This document shows, in pieces, positions 36,060 to 48,552 of a stretch of DNA of 64,000 nucleotides (positions within the stretch are counted from its first letter, which is position 1; each line of letters starts with the position of its first letter). The translations under genes and the position numbers were made by a program. The notes beneath the pieces are model-generated. The model did no database searches, was not told the DNA's origin, and saw nothing but the letters and a program-made list of their open reading frames with translations. This DNA is from Terebella lapidaria. Lineage: Eukaryota; Annelida; Polychaeta; Terebellida; Terebellidae. The stretch covers positions 59,354,451-59,418,450 of the forward strand of contig OX424556.1 of NCBI GenBank assembly GCA_949152475.1, in the 5' to 3' direction.

Positions 36060-37615
36060 AAACATCTCAGTGAGAACGCTATATTGTCCGAGTGGCAGTC
36101 GGGTTTTGTTCCTTGCAGTTCCACGGTAACACATCTTACAGAAATGTTTCATGAATTCAGCCAATCGCTATCGGCCGGCAAGGAAGTTCGCGTATTTTTC
36201 CTAGATATTAGTAAAGCTTTCGATAGGGTGTGGCACTCTGGTTTATTATACAAACTTAGTAAATGTGGGATTGCTGGTGGCTTACTTAACTGGATATCAG
36301 ATTATCTCGCATCGCGGAAACAGCGTGTAGTGATCAATGGTCAAAGCTCTAGTTGGGCTGATATAAAAGCTGGCGTTCCCCAAGGTTCAGTTTTAGGGCC
36401 CTTGCTCTTCTTAATATTTATCAATGACATTACTTATGAAGTTAAACACTGCAATATACGCCTTTTTGCGGACGATACGTCCCTTTTCATAGAAGTAAAC
36501 AACAGAGAGGAGGCTGCATTGTTATTGAACGACGATTTGAATTCAATATATAATTGGTCAGAAAAATGGTTAGTTGCTTTCAGTGCACCCAAAACCTCAT
36601 TATATCACACAAAAGTGACATTGCTCGTCATCCGCCACTATATTTCAACAACTCCGTTATCAGGGAGGTGTCCAGTCATAAGCACGTTGGCGTGACTTTC
36701 ACGAGAGACCTGTCGTGGTCAAATCACATCGCCACCATTGCATCACGAGCATCGCAACTGGTTGCTTATTTCCACAGGTTTAAATTCAAGTTAGATAGAA
36801 TTTCTCTTGATCGTATATACAAATCATATATTCGTCCGACTATAGAATATGCTGACGTTGTTTGGGCAGGGGCAAACCAATGTGACTTGAATAAATTGGA
36901 CAAAATCCAAAATGATGCCGCCAGGATTGTTTCCGGGGCGACAGCGCGTTGTAATACTGCTTCGCTTTTAGCGGAAGTCGGATGGCAATCCCTCTCTGAA
37001 CGACGTAGCCAACATAGGCTTGTTCTATTCTTCAAAGTAGTTAATGGGTTGAGTCTGCCATATCTTACCTCATTATTGCCGGACACTGTGGGACAAAGAA
37101 CCCCCTACTCACTGCGATCAGCTTCCAATTACACAAACAACTTAGCCCGTTTGTCATGTTTGTCTAATTCATTTTTCCCCTGTACAATTAATATGTGGAA
37201 TGATCTGCCCACTCATACGAGAAGTGCTGGCACTATCGAAACTTTCCGTAGGAAGTTACAGTTGAATGATCCAATAAGGAATCCTCTATTTTGCCGTGGC
37301 AACCGTTTGGTTAATATTCACTTGGCCCGTTTGCGAATAGGTTGTAGTTCGCTCAACTATCATTTGAGTGAGAATTTACATGTAGTTGAAAGCCCCGCCT
37401 GTCGATGTGGTTTTTATAGAGAAGACCCTGATCATTTTTTCCTTTCATGTCCGATTTATAATACCCAACGGAGGAAACTTTTTGATGATCTTGGGGACAT
37501 TCACATAACTTCGGCGCATGACTTATTACATGGTATTGATGGGGGCAGCCTGCAGACTAATTCCCATTTAATTGATTCTGCTTTAAAATTTGTTAAAGCA
37601 ACAAAGCGATTTTGA
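36060..37615 (+). pseudogene. LINE reverse transcriptase, palm to C-terminus
   Basis: It resumes with ILSEWQSGFVPCSSTVTHL and continues through VFFLDISKAFDRVWH (catalytic Asp), GVPQGSVLGPLLFLIFIND and LFADDTSLF (active-site DD). A frameshift lies near 36600 between the frames 36084-36695 and 36554-37615. The second frame carries SSHKHVGVTFTRDLSW, the thumb region and a C-terminal CRCGFYREDPDHFFLSCPIY zinc-like motif. It resembles the LINE at 60-64 kb in domain order and the C-terminal motif, though clearly a different element. Confidence 0.8.
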
Positions 37616-37778
37616 ATATTTTTGACTGAAGCATAATTAACAGGTGTCATTCTTGGTTAATTGTGAAATACAATGTGAATATATGTTTTTTGTGTGTTGA
37701 AACCCATTAATATATGCCTTTTGGCATGTTTGGGGATCGCTAAATAAAGGTTATTAAAAAAAAAAAACGTTTAGGACA

Positions 37779-38262
37779 GATTACGGTAACGTGAGACGTC
37801 AAAATAAATATTTCAAGTGATTTAGCCTAGTCTGCTACAAACAGTGAGGTAACGAAGAGTCACAATTTAAAAGCTATAGCCTACCATGAATATTATCTCT
37901 TCAGAATGACCTATTCTATAGAGTAATAGGGGTCACAGTGCTGGTTTCTTCGACATATTCGATCAAAATCACAAACATTTACCTAAAATTATATAAAATA
38001 TGACATTTTTTGCGAGCGGATATGGTGCCCCCTAATTTCTTTTCAATTTTAGGATGCTGATCAGTTACTCTATAAAATAGGTCATTTTGAAGCTCCAAAT
38101 TATGTTGATACAGTTATTCATTTGTGACAACTGTGAACCCCTCCCCTCGCTGTTTGGAGCGGACTACCTTAAGTGTAAAAGTAATGCGTGCTGCCTCTTC
38201 CAGTGCATATGACTCATAATTTAGAATAATCTTGGTCAGGATGGAACCTAGGCTATTTAAGA
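37779..38262. other. Unassigned region with a small inverted repeat
   Basis: agaatgacctattctatagag near 37905 and ctctataaaataggtcattt near 38069 are imperfect inverses about 160 bp apart, possibly a small foldback. No gene is supported. Confidence 0.35.
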
Positions 38263-39462
38263 TAATTTATATTATGTAAAATCATATTTTACGTGAATGT
38301 GCATAGCCAGGGAAAGTACCCACAGGCCAAAGGACGCACAAACACTTGATCATTTTTATAACAGCACATTATCTATTTTACAGCAAACATGTCCGGGAAG
38401 AATTCAATTCAATAGTAACTTTATTCCATTATTTTCAAGCCTACAAAAATACAACATATATAACAAATACACGTATAAATGAAATAGTGATAGGTGGACG
38501 AGAAATGGCGATCTGACGAAGACGTGACCTGACTCACCTGAGTACCTACCTTATCGGTAAGACAAGTAGTAGTTAATAGTCATTAATGATATGAATATAA
38601 TAACAATTGATAGGAAATTGTATATATATTCTGTAAAGGGAGAGGTGGAGGTAAGTTGTTTTTATCATTCTGTCCTAAATACCCAATATGTGGTCATGGT
38701 TATCATGGTTATGTTTCATTTAAATAATCGCGCTGTAAAATAGCAAAGAAGTACAAGTGTATGTATCAACCTATTACCGCTGTTAACCAAATTTTGATGA
38801 TGTCAATAAAAAACCTAATATCAAAAACTTTCAGAAGAGAAACAAAGCCCGACCAAACATTCATATCTGAAGCCACACTGGCGTCATCAGGAGCAGACAG
38901 TGTGTAATTATAGTTGTTTCTACTGTACACAAGATGGAATTAGTGTACAACTGCCCAACAACTTATCAAAACAATTTAGATATCCGAAACAAACCCCGTG
39001 AAATAGGTGTATGACAAGTACATAAGTACCCAATCACAAGCCAAAAGGCTACTGAGTTGATGGTATCCTCGGGGACAGAATTAACGTCCACCAGAACACA
39101 CAAACACCGAAATACAAGGTCGTACTATCAAGATTGTCGCTACTGCTCATTGTGAGATGTTACTTAATGGAATCTTATTTTCAACGCACATTCTTTAAAT
39201 ATACTGAAAAGAAATGGTATATATTGTCTATAATTGAGAGAGAAGGGGGGATACGCGTTTAATTTCTGTTCGTTACTGAATCTAAGTTCAGCCTGAATTT
39301 ATATTGTACTGGCACACAAGATTGGGCACCGGTTGGTTGATCAAGGCATTTCCGTCTGATATAGTGTATGGGCCATAGGGGGTGGTCGGTACCACTTGGG
39401 GGGGCAAATGCCCACCATATTTTTTTGAAAGCTATACATCCCTAGATCACAATTTTGCATAA

Positions 39463-39506
39463 TTGTATCCCCCGAACAAAGTTCGGCGGATACTATGGAT
39501 TTGGCT

Positions 39507-39542
<36 letters not shown>

Positions 39543-41215
39543 CCCGCGTCCGCGTCCGCAGAGATTTTCTTGTGAACGCGCTACAGGCCGCAATTCTCAC
39601 CCGATCACCATTATTTTTTGCAGGCACATATATAATGGTAAGATCCCGACACCAATCGATTTTGGTTGCCGTGGCAACTGAATTGGTCGTTTGGGGACAC
39701 ATTTTGCATTGAAAACAGCCTGTTTGAGACACATGGCTTGTGAACGCGCTACAGGCCGCAATTCTCACCCGATCACCATTATTTTTTGCAGGCACATATA
39801 TTATGGTAAGATCCCGACACCAATCGATTTTGGTTGCCGTGGCAACTGAATTGGTCGTTTGGGGACACATTTTGCATTGAAAACAGCCTGTTTGAGACAC
39901 ATGGCTTGTGAACGCTCTACAGATGGCAATTTTTGACGAATCTCGATAATATTTGGAAGTGTTGTTGGGAAGGGCTGTCACACGAAACCAATCGTTTTTT
40001 AGAATGATCATGTAAATATTAATATGTTAACAGCCTAACTTATTACAGAATTTTGAAATATCCATTTTGACATGTACGATCATTCCAATAGCCTGTACAA
40101 TGGAAGGTAATGACACTGGTTTCTTGTTCAGAATGGAGAACTGAAGTTTTCAGTGAAAACAGGACAATATTACTGAATAAGTTAACATTAGTTTTATTAG
40201 TTAAGTCTATTATTGTCCACAATAAAAATAGTTAAGACGAGAAACGTTTATTATTAAGCTCAACAAGGTAAAGGTTTTGTCCAGTACAAATTTCATGGGT
40301 GTAACTGAATAAGTTAACATTATTTTTAATAGTTAAGTCTATTATTGACCACAATAAAAATAGTTAAGACAAGAAATATTTATTATTAACCTCAACAAGG
40401 TAAATGTTCTGTCCAGTGCAAATTTCATTGGTGTAACCGAATAAGTTAACATTATTTTCACTAGTTAAGTCTATTATTGACCACAATAAAAATAGTTAAG
40501 TCTATTATTGACCACAATAAAAATAGTTAAGATGAGAAATATTTATTATTAAGCTCAACAAGGTGAAAGTATGTCCAGTACAGATTTCATGGGTGTACTG
40601 AATAAGTTAACATTATTTTTACTAGTTTAGTCTATTATTGACCACAATAAAAATAGTTAAGACAAGAAATATTTATTATTGGGCTCAACAAGGTAAAGAT
40701 TCTGTCCAGTAGACATTTTATGTCTGTAACCAAATAAGTTAACATTTTTTTTGCTAGTTAAGTCTATTATTGACCTCAATAAAAATAGTTAAGATGAGAA
40801 ACAATTATTATTGAGCTCAACAAGGTTAAGGTTTTGTCCGGTAGAAATTTCTGGGTGTAACTGAATAAGTTAACTTTATTTTTACATGTTAAGTCTATTA
40901 TTGACCACAATGAAAATAGTTAAGACAAGAAATATTTATTATTGGGCTCAACAAGGTGAAGGCTTTGTCCAGTAGAGATTTTATGTTTGTGACCAAATAA
41001 GTTAACATTATTTTTTTGCTAGTTAAGTCTATTATTGATCACAATAGCTTTTTATGAAAACATTGATCAACTTTTACTTTGAATTTCAACTTGAGACCAT
41101 GTTTGGCACAAATTATGAGTTAAAATATAAGGTGAAAAATTCGATTTGGGGCAACAGAGATGATAGGGCTACGGGGGATACACCCAAGCGGTCGTAGGCG
41201 ACCGGAAGCGTCTAG
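39463..41215 (+). mobile_element. Non-autonomous Helitron/Helentron-like element, complete
   Basis: The empty site gcataa|ttgccctc at 45451 fixes the limits. The 5' end is ttGTATCCCCCGAAC followed by its own inverse (hairpin at 39466-39492). A cgtccg repeat follows (39508-39558). The 3' end has CGGGGGATAC (41172-41181), the inverse of the 5' GTATCCCCCG but set ~35 nt inside the end, then hairpin CGGTCG-TAGG-CGACCG (41189-41204), then GTCTAG and a host T. A 3' hairpin followed by CTAG and insertion between A and T are classic Helitron features; the offset inverted repeat is like Helitron2/Helentron ends. Internally, a ~167 bp block is duplicated (about 39570 and 39737) and a ~140 bp unit (taagtctattattgac) repeats about six times from 40160 to 41045. 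No Rep or helicase is encoded. Confidence 0.85.
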
Positions 41216-41217
41216 TT

Positions 41218-41717
41218 GCCCTCTGGATCTGGTAGCTTAACGGCGTTACCAGGCCAAACGTGGACCCACCCCCCTTCAATTTTTGCATGTTTGAAAATTT
41301 ACATTTTGGACAAAAACTACAATGTAGGGTTCCAATAAATCAACCTATCATCACAAAACCCATAAGAAATATTGGCTGATATGCAGTGTCTTTTGAATAA
41401 ATGTAATTAAAGTTTTTTAAAAATCAAAATTTCCGCCAAAATCCAAGATGGCGGCCAAAAATCGTCAATTTACTTCGAAATACTCAACACTAAAATATGG
41501 TATGGAAAACAAAACTTCTTTGCACTATGTGATCATATTCCCCTCTGGTGCAACAGTTCGTCTACAGTAAATCAAACATGGCTGCCAAAATTGATATGAC
41601 ATTCACATTTACGTTGAAATTAGAAAACAAATTTGAATGCGTGCAAATCGACATTTTGAGCGAAAACTACAATGTAGGGTTCCAATGAATCAACCTATCA
41701 TCACAAAACCCATAGGA
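41218..41717. other. Flank of Naiad copy 1
   Basis: Contains two partial repeats of aaaactacaatgtagggttc (about 41322 and 41662), ~340 bp apart. Otherwise unassigned. The same sequence lies at 45460-45958 in unit 2. Confidence 0.4.
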
Positions 41718-44256
41718 GTAGAAATGTATACCGACAAACAGACAAATTCATATTCCAAGACCGAATCCATGGACGAATTTTACAAGATCAGTGTGAGTAG
41801 TCAAATCCGAGAGATACTAAGGTATCAAAGTCAAAGCCATGTGAAAATCACAGACACCCAGCCAGCTGAGTGTGAGATCAGGTGCTCCGGAAGAGTGAGC
41901 ATCTCCTGCCCCGCATGCGACACCCGCTGTGATATCCACACTGGCATATCGAGACGGAAATATATGCACAAAACTATAAGGATGGGATGATATCTTCCAT
42001 CATATGTGTGACAGGCTTGGCGTAACCTTCAACCAGATCATAGTGACGACCATAAAACTTCTTGAATGTCGACCTCAGCCTAGGCATTTGGTATCCTTGT
42101 TTGAGCAATTTGGTAGTCAGAACCTGTGCTCTAACTATGAATTCCTGGTATGATGAACATGCTCTAGCATAACGAATTAACTGGGACACGTAGACGCCAT
42201 AGGCTGGTGATGCTGGGATATTACTGCTCAAGACAGGAAAGTTGATAATGGGAAAATCAAAATCGTCACGTTTGTCATATAACCTTGTACACAATTTGCC
42301 TTTATGGTCAATTTCGAGATAAATGTCAAGATAAGAAGCTGACATTGGAGAATCAGTTGTTTCTTTGATTTCCAGTTCGTCTGGATATATCTGATGTAGG
42401 TATTCACCAAATCTAGGGTTATTCAAGGATATGACATCATCAATATACCTGTAGGTAAAATTGAACGAACTGGCCAATCGTTTATCTCCTCGTTTCATAA
42501 GATTTTGGATGAACTCAGCTTCATATGAGTATAGGAACAAGTCCGCTAATAGTGGTGCACAATTGGTACCCATAGGAAAATAACACCACCAAATTCAACA
42601 AATATGTTGTCAATGAGAAATTCCAGCATACTAACGACATCATGTTCATCATATTTAGTAGCACAGTCAGTGTGTTCTTTAACAAAATAAACTGAATTGT
42701 GATTAACCACAAGATATTTATATCGTCTTTTGCCATTCTTGTGCAAAAATGATTGTTGAATAATATCCTTGAACCTCGCTTTTAGCTTAGTATGAGGGAT
42801 AGTAGTGTACAGTGCGGAAAAATCATATGTTCGAATGCTGTTAACAGTGGAAAATGAATTAGATTTAAGGTTATGTATTAACTCTTTGGAGTTCTTCAAT
42901 ATCCACATTTGGTTTATACCATTTCTGGCATAAGCCATGTCACAGTATTTCTGGAGCCCTTCCTTCACTGCAGATAACAGTTTAGTTAGGAGTGACGAAA
43001 GGGGTTTAGTGGAACATACAGCAGAACCTGCAATATATCGCTGTTTGTATGGACATTTGTGTAATTTAGGTATCCAATATAAACTAGGAAGTTCCATTTC
43101 CTTCTGACTGATGTTGATATTATTAGACACCAGGACAGATTTATGGTTGTCCAGCACTTCCTTTTTAGATAATAGTACAGGTGTATATGTTGGGTTGCTG
43201 TATGTGCCAAAAATACCTAATTCATCAATGAGGCATTGATAATAATATTTCTTGCAAACAAAAACAATGTTGTTAGATGCCTTGTCTGCTGGTATCATGA
43301 CAAATTTCTCATGTAATTTTGCAAATATTCATGAACATCAGGATCTCCCAGTACTGATTTTGGGTTGTTGTTCATTGATCCTTTCAGTTTTTGTATTCTC
43401 TTTCGGACACATGTCCATACAGCCTTAACCCATTCTGACAGGGTTTCGGCCTCAACCTCCTCACGTCTAGCCCACTTCCTTGCATAGTCTTCAACAGCAT
43501 CCATGATCAATTTGAAATTGAATTTCCAGTTGAATGGTTGGGCTTCACGGTATTTAGGACCTTTCTGTAATAGTTGTCTCAAAATATCATTCTCGACAAT
43601 GTCCAAGTCACCTGTGACTATGTGTCCAACGGGACTATACAAGTGGGGTGATGAAGTACATGAACATGATGGTGGGTTGGCTTTGAAATCATGTACATTG
43701 AAATGTTTTAGTGCAGACTTGTGGTTGAATATCCTGGATGCAATTGGTCTGGTGTAAGTGTAGGAAATCAAAGGACTACCACGTTCTTTAAAATAAGCGG
43801 GTATATTCGATTTAACTTTTTTATTGTGGAGGATATTGCTGACGTTGATAGCATCAATACCCTTATTTTCAAATTTAATTTTCAGAAAAGATCTCGGTTC
43901 CTGAGAATTTTCACGTACCGGTATACACACAGGGTTAAATAACCTGTGTGATGCTATATCTAATATGATAGAATTCAATTGGTATTCAGGACAAATATTT
44001 CCTGATGTAGGTCTGTCCATACACTCCCGATATAGTTGGTGGAGTACCGTAAGCGGAATACCAAATAACTTGGTCCTGATATGATGTATACCAAGTGGTG
44101 TTTGAATGTGAGACAATAGGCCTTCAAATGATACATTATGTATAGCAGGACGATTATAATGTCGGTGTCCATGGCTACGTTTCCTACGAATTGACGTATT
44201 CAAGATATTGATGACGTTTATATTACTACAAGGTGGAATACTAAAATTTCCAACAC
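41718..44256 (-). mobile_element. Naiad-type Penelope-like element, copy 1 (5'-truncated)
   Basis: The 3' end at 41718 (gtagaaatgtatacc on the plus strand) coincides with that of the other two copies. The element runs leftward from 44256, where the tandem-duplication junction cuts it off before the nuclease. It carries the RT coding sequence described next and a ~255 bp 3' UTR with the shared TCCGGA core. Confidence 0.85.
41974..44203 (-). pseudogene. Naiad reverse transcriptase, copy 1
   Basis: The N-terminal linker (44203-43295) has RRKRSHGHRHYN, PLGIHHIRTKLFG and GPKYREAQPFNWKFNF. The next part (43298-42546) has PADKASNNIVFVCKKYYYQC, SLYWIPKLHKCPYKQRYIAG and the catalytic DFSALYTTIPHTKLK. 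The last part (42573-41974) has MGTNCAPLLADLFLYSYEAE and YRYIDDVISLN, the active-site DD. A 1-bp loss near 43310 shifts the frame between parts 1 and 2 (shared with copy 2, not with copy 3). A deletion before PMGTNC removes the usual Q..GI residues of RT motif B and shifts the frame (shared by all three copies). It cannot make a working RT. Confidence 0.85.
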
Positions 44257-45958
44257 TAATTTATATTATGTAAAATCATATTTTACGTGAATGTGCATAG
44301 CCAGGGAAAGTACCCACAGGCCAAAGGACGCACAAACACTTGATCATTTTTATAACAGCACATTATCTATTTTACAGCAAACATGTCCGGGAAGAATTCA
44401 ATTCAATAGTAACTTTATTCCATTATTTTCAAGCCTACAAAAATACAACATATATAACAAATACACGTATAAATGAAATAGTGATAGGTGGACGAGAAAT
44501 GGCGATCTGACGAAGACGTGACCTGACTCACCTGAGTACCTACCTTATCGGTAAGACAAGTAGTAGTTAATAGTCATTAATGATATGAATATAATAACAA
44601 TTGATAGGAAATTGTATATATATTCTGTAAAGGGAGAGGTGGAGGTAAGTTGTTTTTATCATTCTGTCCTAAATACCCAATATGTGGTCATGGTTATCAT
44701 GGTTATGTTTCATTTAAATAATCCCGCTGTAAAATAGCAAAGAAGTACAAGTGTATGTATCAACCTATTACCGCTGTTAACCAAATTTTGATGATGTCAA
44801 TAAAAAACCTAATATCAAAAACTTTCAGAAGAGAAACAAAGCCCGACCAAACATTCATATCTGAAGCCACACTGGCGTCATCAGGAGCAGACAGTGTGTA
44901 ATTATAGTTGTTTCTACTGTACACAAGATGGAATTAGTGTACAACTGCCCAACAACTTATCAAAACAATTTAGAAATCCGAAACAAACCCCGTGAAATAG
45001 GTGTATGACAAGTACATAAGTACCCAATCACAAGCCAAAAGGCTACTGAGTTGATGGTATCCTCGGGGACAGAATTAACGTCCACCAGAACACACAAACA
45101 CCGAAATACAAGGTCGTACTATCAAGATTGTCACTACTGCTCATTGTGAGATGTTACTTAATGGAATCTTATTTTCAACGCACATTCTTTAAATATACTG
45201 AAAAGAAATGGTATATATTGTCTATAATTGAGAGAGAAGGGGGGATACGCGTTTAATTTCTGTTCGTTACTGAATCTAAGTTCAGCCTGAATTTATATTG
45301 TACTGGCACACAAGATTGGGCACCGGTTGGTTGATCAAGGCATTTCCGTCTGATATAGTGTATGGGCCATAGGGGGTGGTCGGTACCACTTGGGGGGGCA
45401 AATGCCCACTATATTTTTTTGAAAGCTATATATCCCTAGATCACAATTTTGCATAATTGCCCTCTGGATCTGGTAGCTTAACGGCGTTACCAGGCCAAAC
45501 GTGGACCCACCCCCCTTCAATTTTTGCATGTTTGAAAATTTACATTTTGGACAAAAACTACAATGTAGGGTTCCAATAAATCAACCTATCATCACAAAAC
45601 CCATAAGAAATATTGGCTGATATGCAGTGTCTTTTGAATAAATGTAATTAAAGTTTTTTAAAAATCAAAATTTCCGCCAAAATCCAAGATGGCGGCCAAA
45701 AATCGTCAATTTACTTCGAAATACTCAACACTAAAATATGGTATGGAAAACAAAACTTCTTTGCACTATGTGATCATATTCCCCTCTGGTGCAACAGTTC
45801 GTCTACAGTAAATCAAACATGGCTGCCAAAATTGATATGACATTCACATTTACGTTGAAATTAGAAAACAAATTTGAATGCGTGCAAATCGACATTTTGA
45901 GCGAAAACTACAATGTAGGGTTCCAATGAATCAACCTATCATCACAAAACCCATAGGA
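44257..45958. other. Flank of Naiad copy 2, no gene
   Basis: Duplicate of 38263-39462 plus 41216-41717. aattcaattcaatagtaact near 44397 (38403 in unit 1) looks like a reversed LINE 3' terminus followed by a few hundred bases of 3' UTR. Nothing else is recognised. Confidence 0.4.
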
Positions 45959-48498
45959 GTAGAAATGTATACCGACAAACAGACAAATTCATATTCCAAG
46001 ACCGAATCCATGGACGAATTTTACAAGATCAGTGTGAGTAGTCAAATCCGAGAGATACTAAGGTATCAAAGTCAAAGCCATGTGAAAATCACAGACACCC
46101 AGCCAGCTGAGTGTGAGATCAGGTGCTCCGGAAGAGTGAGCATCTCCTGCCCCGCATGCGACACCCGCTGTGATATCCACACTGGCATATCGAGACGGAA
46201 ATATATGCACAAAACTATAAGGATGGGATGATATCTTCCATCATATGTGTGACAGGCTTGGCGTAACCTTCAACCAGATCATAGTGACGACCATAAAACT
46301 TCTTGAATGTCGACCTCAGCCTAGGCATTTGGTATCCTTGTTTGAGCAATTTGGTAGTCAGAACCTGTGCTCTAACTATGAATTCCTGGTATGATGAACA
46401 TGCTCTAGCATAACGAATTAACTGGGACACGTAGACGCCATAGGCTGGTGATGCTGGGATATTACTGCTCAAGACAGGAAAGTTGATAATGGGAAAATCA
46501 AAATCGTCACGTTTGTCATATAACCTTGTACACAATTTGCCTTTATGGTCAATTTCGAGATAAATGTCAAGATAAGAAGCTGACATTGGAGAATCAGTTG
46601 TTTCTTTGATTTCCAGTTCGTCTGGATATATCTGATGTAGGTATTCACCAAATCTAGGGTTATTCAAGGATATGACATCATCAATATACCTGTAGGTAAA
46701 ATTGAACGAACTGGCCAATCGTTTATCTCCTCGTTTCATAAGATTTTGGATGAACTCAGCTTCATATGAGTATAGGAACAAGTCCGCTAATAGTGGTGCA
46801 CAATTGGTACCCATAGGAAAATAACACCACCAAATTCAACAAATATGTTGTCAATGAGAAATTCCAGCATACTAACGACATCATGTTCATCATATTTAGT
46901 AGCACAGTCAGTGTGTTCTTTAACAAAATAAACTGAATTGTGATTAACCACAAGATATTTATATCGTCTTTTGCCATTCTTGTGCAAAAATGATTGTTGA
47001 ATAATATCCTTGAACCTCGCTTTTAGCTTAGTATGAGGGATAGTAGTGTACAGTGCGGAAAAATCATATGTTCGAATGCTGTTAACAGTGGAAAATGAAT
47101 TAGATTTAAGGTTATGTATTAACTCTTTGGAGTTCTTCAATATCCACATTTGGTTTATACCATTTCTGGCATAAGCCATGTCACAGTATTTCTGGAGCCC
47201 TTCCTTCACTGCAGATAACAGTTTAGTTAGGAGTGACGAAAGGGGTTTAGTGGAACATACAGCAGAACCTGCAATATATCGCTGTTTGTATGGACATTTG
47301 TGTAATTTAGGTATCCAATATAAACTAGGAAGTTCCATTTCCTTCTGACTGATGTTGATATTATTAGACACCAGGACAGATTTATGGTTGTCCAGCACTT
47401 CCTTTTTAGATAATAGTACAGGTGTATATGTCGGGTTGCTGTATGTGCCAAAAATACCTAATTCATCAATGAGGCATTGATAATAATATTTCTTGCAAAC
47501 AAAAACAATGTTGTTAGATGCCTTGTCTGCTGGTATCATGACAAATTTCTCATGTAATTTTGCAAATATTCATGAACATCAGGATCTCCCAGTACTGATT
47601 TTGGGTTGTTGTTCATTGATCCTTTCAGTTTTTGTATTCTCTTTCGGACACATGTCCATACAGCCTTAACCCATTCTGACAGGGTTTCGGCCTCAACCTC
47701 CTCACGTCTAGCCCACTTCCTTGCATAGTCTTCAACAGCATCCATGATCAATTTGAAATTGAATTTCCAGTTGAATGGTTGGGCTTCACGGTATTTAGGA
47801 CCTTTCTGTAATAGTTGTCTCAAAATATCATTCTCGACAATGTCCAAGTCACCTGTGACTATGTGTCCAACGGGACTATACAAGTGGGGTGATGAAGTAC
47901 ATGAACATGATGGTGGGTTGGCTTTGAAATCATGTACATTGAAATGTTTTAGTGCAGACTTGTGGTTGAATATCCTGGATGCAATTGGTCTGGTGTAAGT
48001 GTAGGAAATCAAAGGACTACCACGTTCTTTAAAATAAGCGGGTATATTCGATTTAACTTTTTTATTGTGGAGGATATTGCTGACGTTGATAGCATCAATA
48101 CCCTTATTTTCAAATTTAATTTTCAGAAAAGATCTCGGTTCCTGAGAATTTTCACGTACCGGTATACACACAGGGTTAAATAACCTGTGTGATGCTATAT
48201 CTAATATGATAGAATTCAATTGGTATTCAGGACAAATATTTCCTGATGTAGGTCTGTCCATACACTCCCGATATAGTTGGTGGAGTACCGTAAGCGGAAT
48301 ACCAAATAACTTGGTCCTGATATGATGTATACCAAGTGGTGTTTGAATGTGAGACAATAGGCCTTCAAATGATACATTATGTATAGCAGGACGATTATAA
48401 TGTCGGTGTCCATGGCTACGTTTCCTACGAATTGACGTATTCAAGATATTGATGACGTTTATATTACTACAAGGTGGAATACTAAAATTTCCAACACT
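44257..48498. repeat. Tandem duplication, unit 2 (Helitron-free)
   Basis: This matches unit 1 minus the Helitron (the site is intact at 45456/45457). It continues past the duplication end into the rest of the Naiad and its nuclease. Near identity means a recent duplication or two haplotypes left side by side in an assembly. Confidence 0.9.
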
Positions 48499-48552
48499 AC
48501 TGATGTTATCATTGCACCGTATGGTGCAGCAGTACCTAGTTCCTTGATCCAA
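46215..48552 (-). pseudogene. Naiad reverse transcriptase, copy 2
   Basis: It has the same three frames and the same two frame breaks as copy 1, with the same motifs (DFSALYTTIP, YIDDVISLN). The 5' part continues further into the nuclease-RT linker, CNDNISSVGNFSIPPCSNIN. The nuclease frame (48857-48459) ends in FWIKELGTAAPYG and the linker frame starts at CNDNI, so one base is lost there too. In the undamaged ancestor nuclease and RT would have been one polypeptide. Confidence 0.85.

Larger units (their letters stand above)
32850..37766 (+). mobile_element. 5'-truncated LINE with poly(A) and 13 bp target duplication
   Basis: AACGTTTAGGACA is present on the left (32837-32849) and again after an A-tract on the right (37766-37778). 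Coding starts in the linker or RT finger, so the insertion is 5'-truncated. The 3' end is aataaaggttatt followed by about 12 A. A large foldback (33082-36055) has since split it. Confidence 0.85.
38263..44256. repeat. Tandem duplication, unit 1 (5,994 bp)
   Basis: From taatttatattatg at 38263, the sequence recurs from 44257 with an offset of exactly 5,994 bp at several shared landmarks and only scattered single-base differences. The unit holds ~1.2 kb of flank, a Helitron found only in this unit (39463-41215), ~0.5 kb more flank, and a 5'-truncated Naiad. The junction at 44256/44257 shows a 2 bp overlap (ta) with both parents. Confidence 0.9.

Noticed and set aside
38297..38482. 61-residue frame, identical at 44291-44476
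   Set aside because: It lies in the tandem duplication and reads through a likely LINE 3' tail; no coding signal beyond the duplication.
39455..39712. Arg-Val / Arg-Pro repeat protein
   Set aside because: It is the translation of the cgtccg tract at the 5' end of the Helitron.
41637..41990. 117-residue plus-strand frame, recurring at 45878 and 57509
   Set aside because: It is antisense to the Naiad 3' UTR and RT end and is conserved only because the element is repeated; the upstream part changes with the flank.
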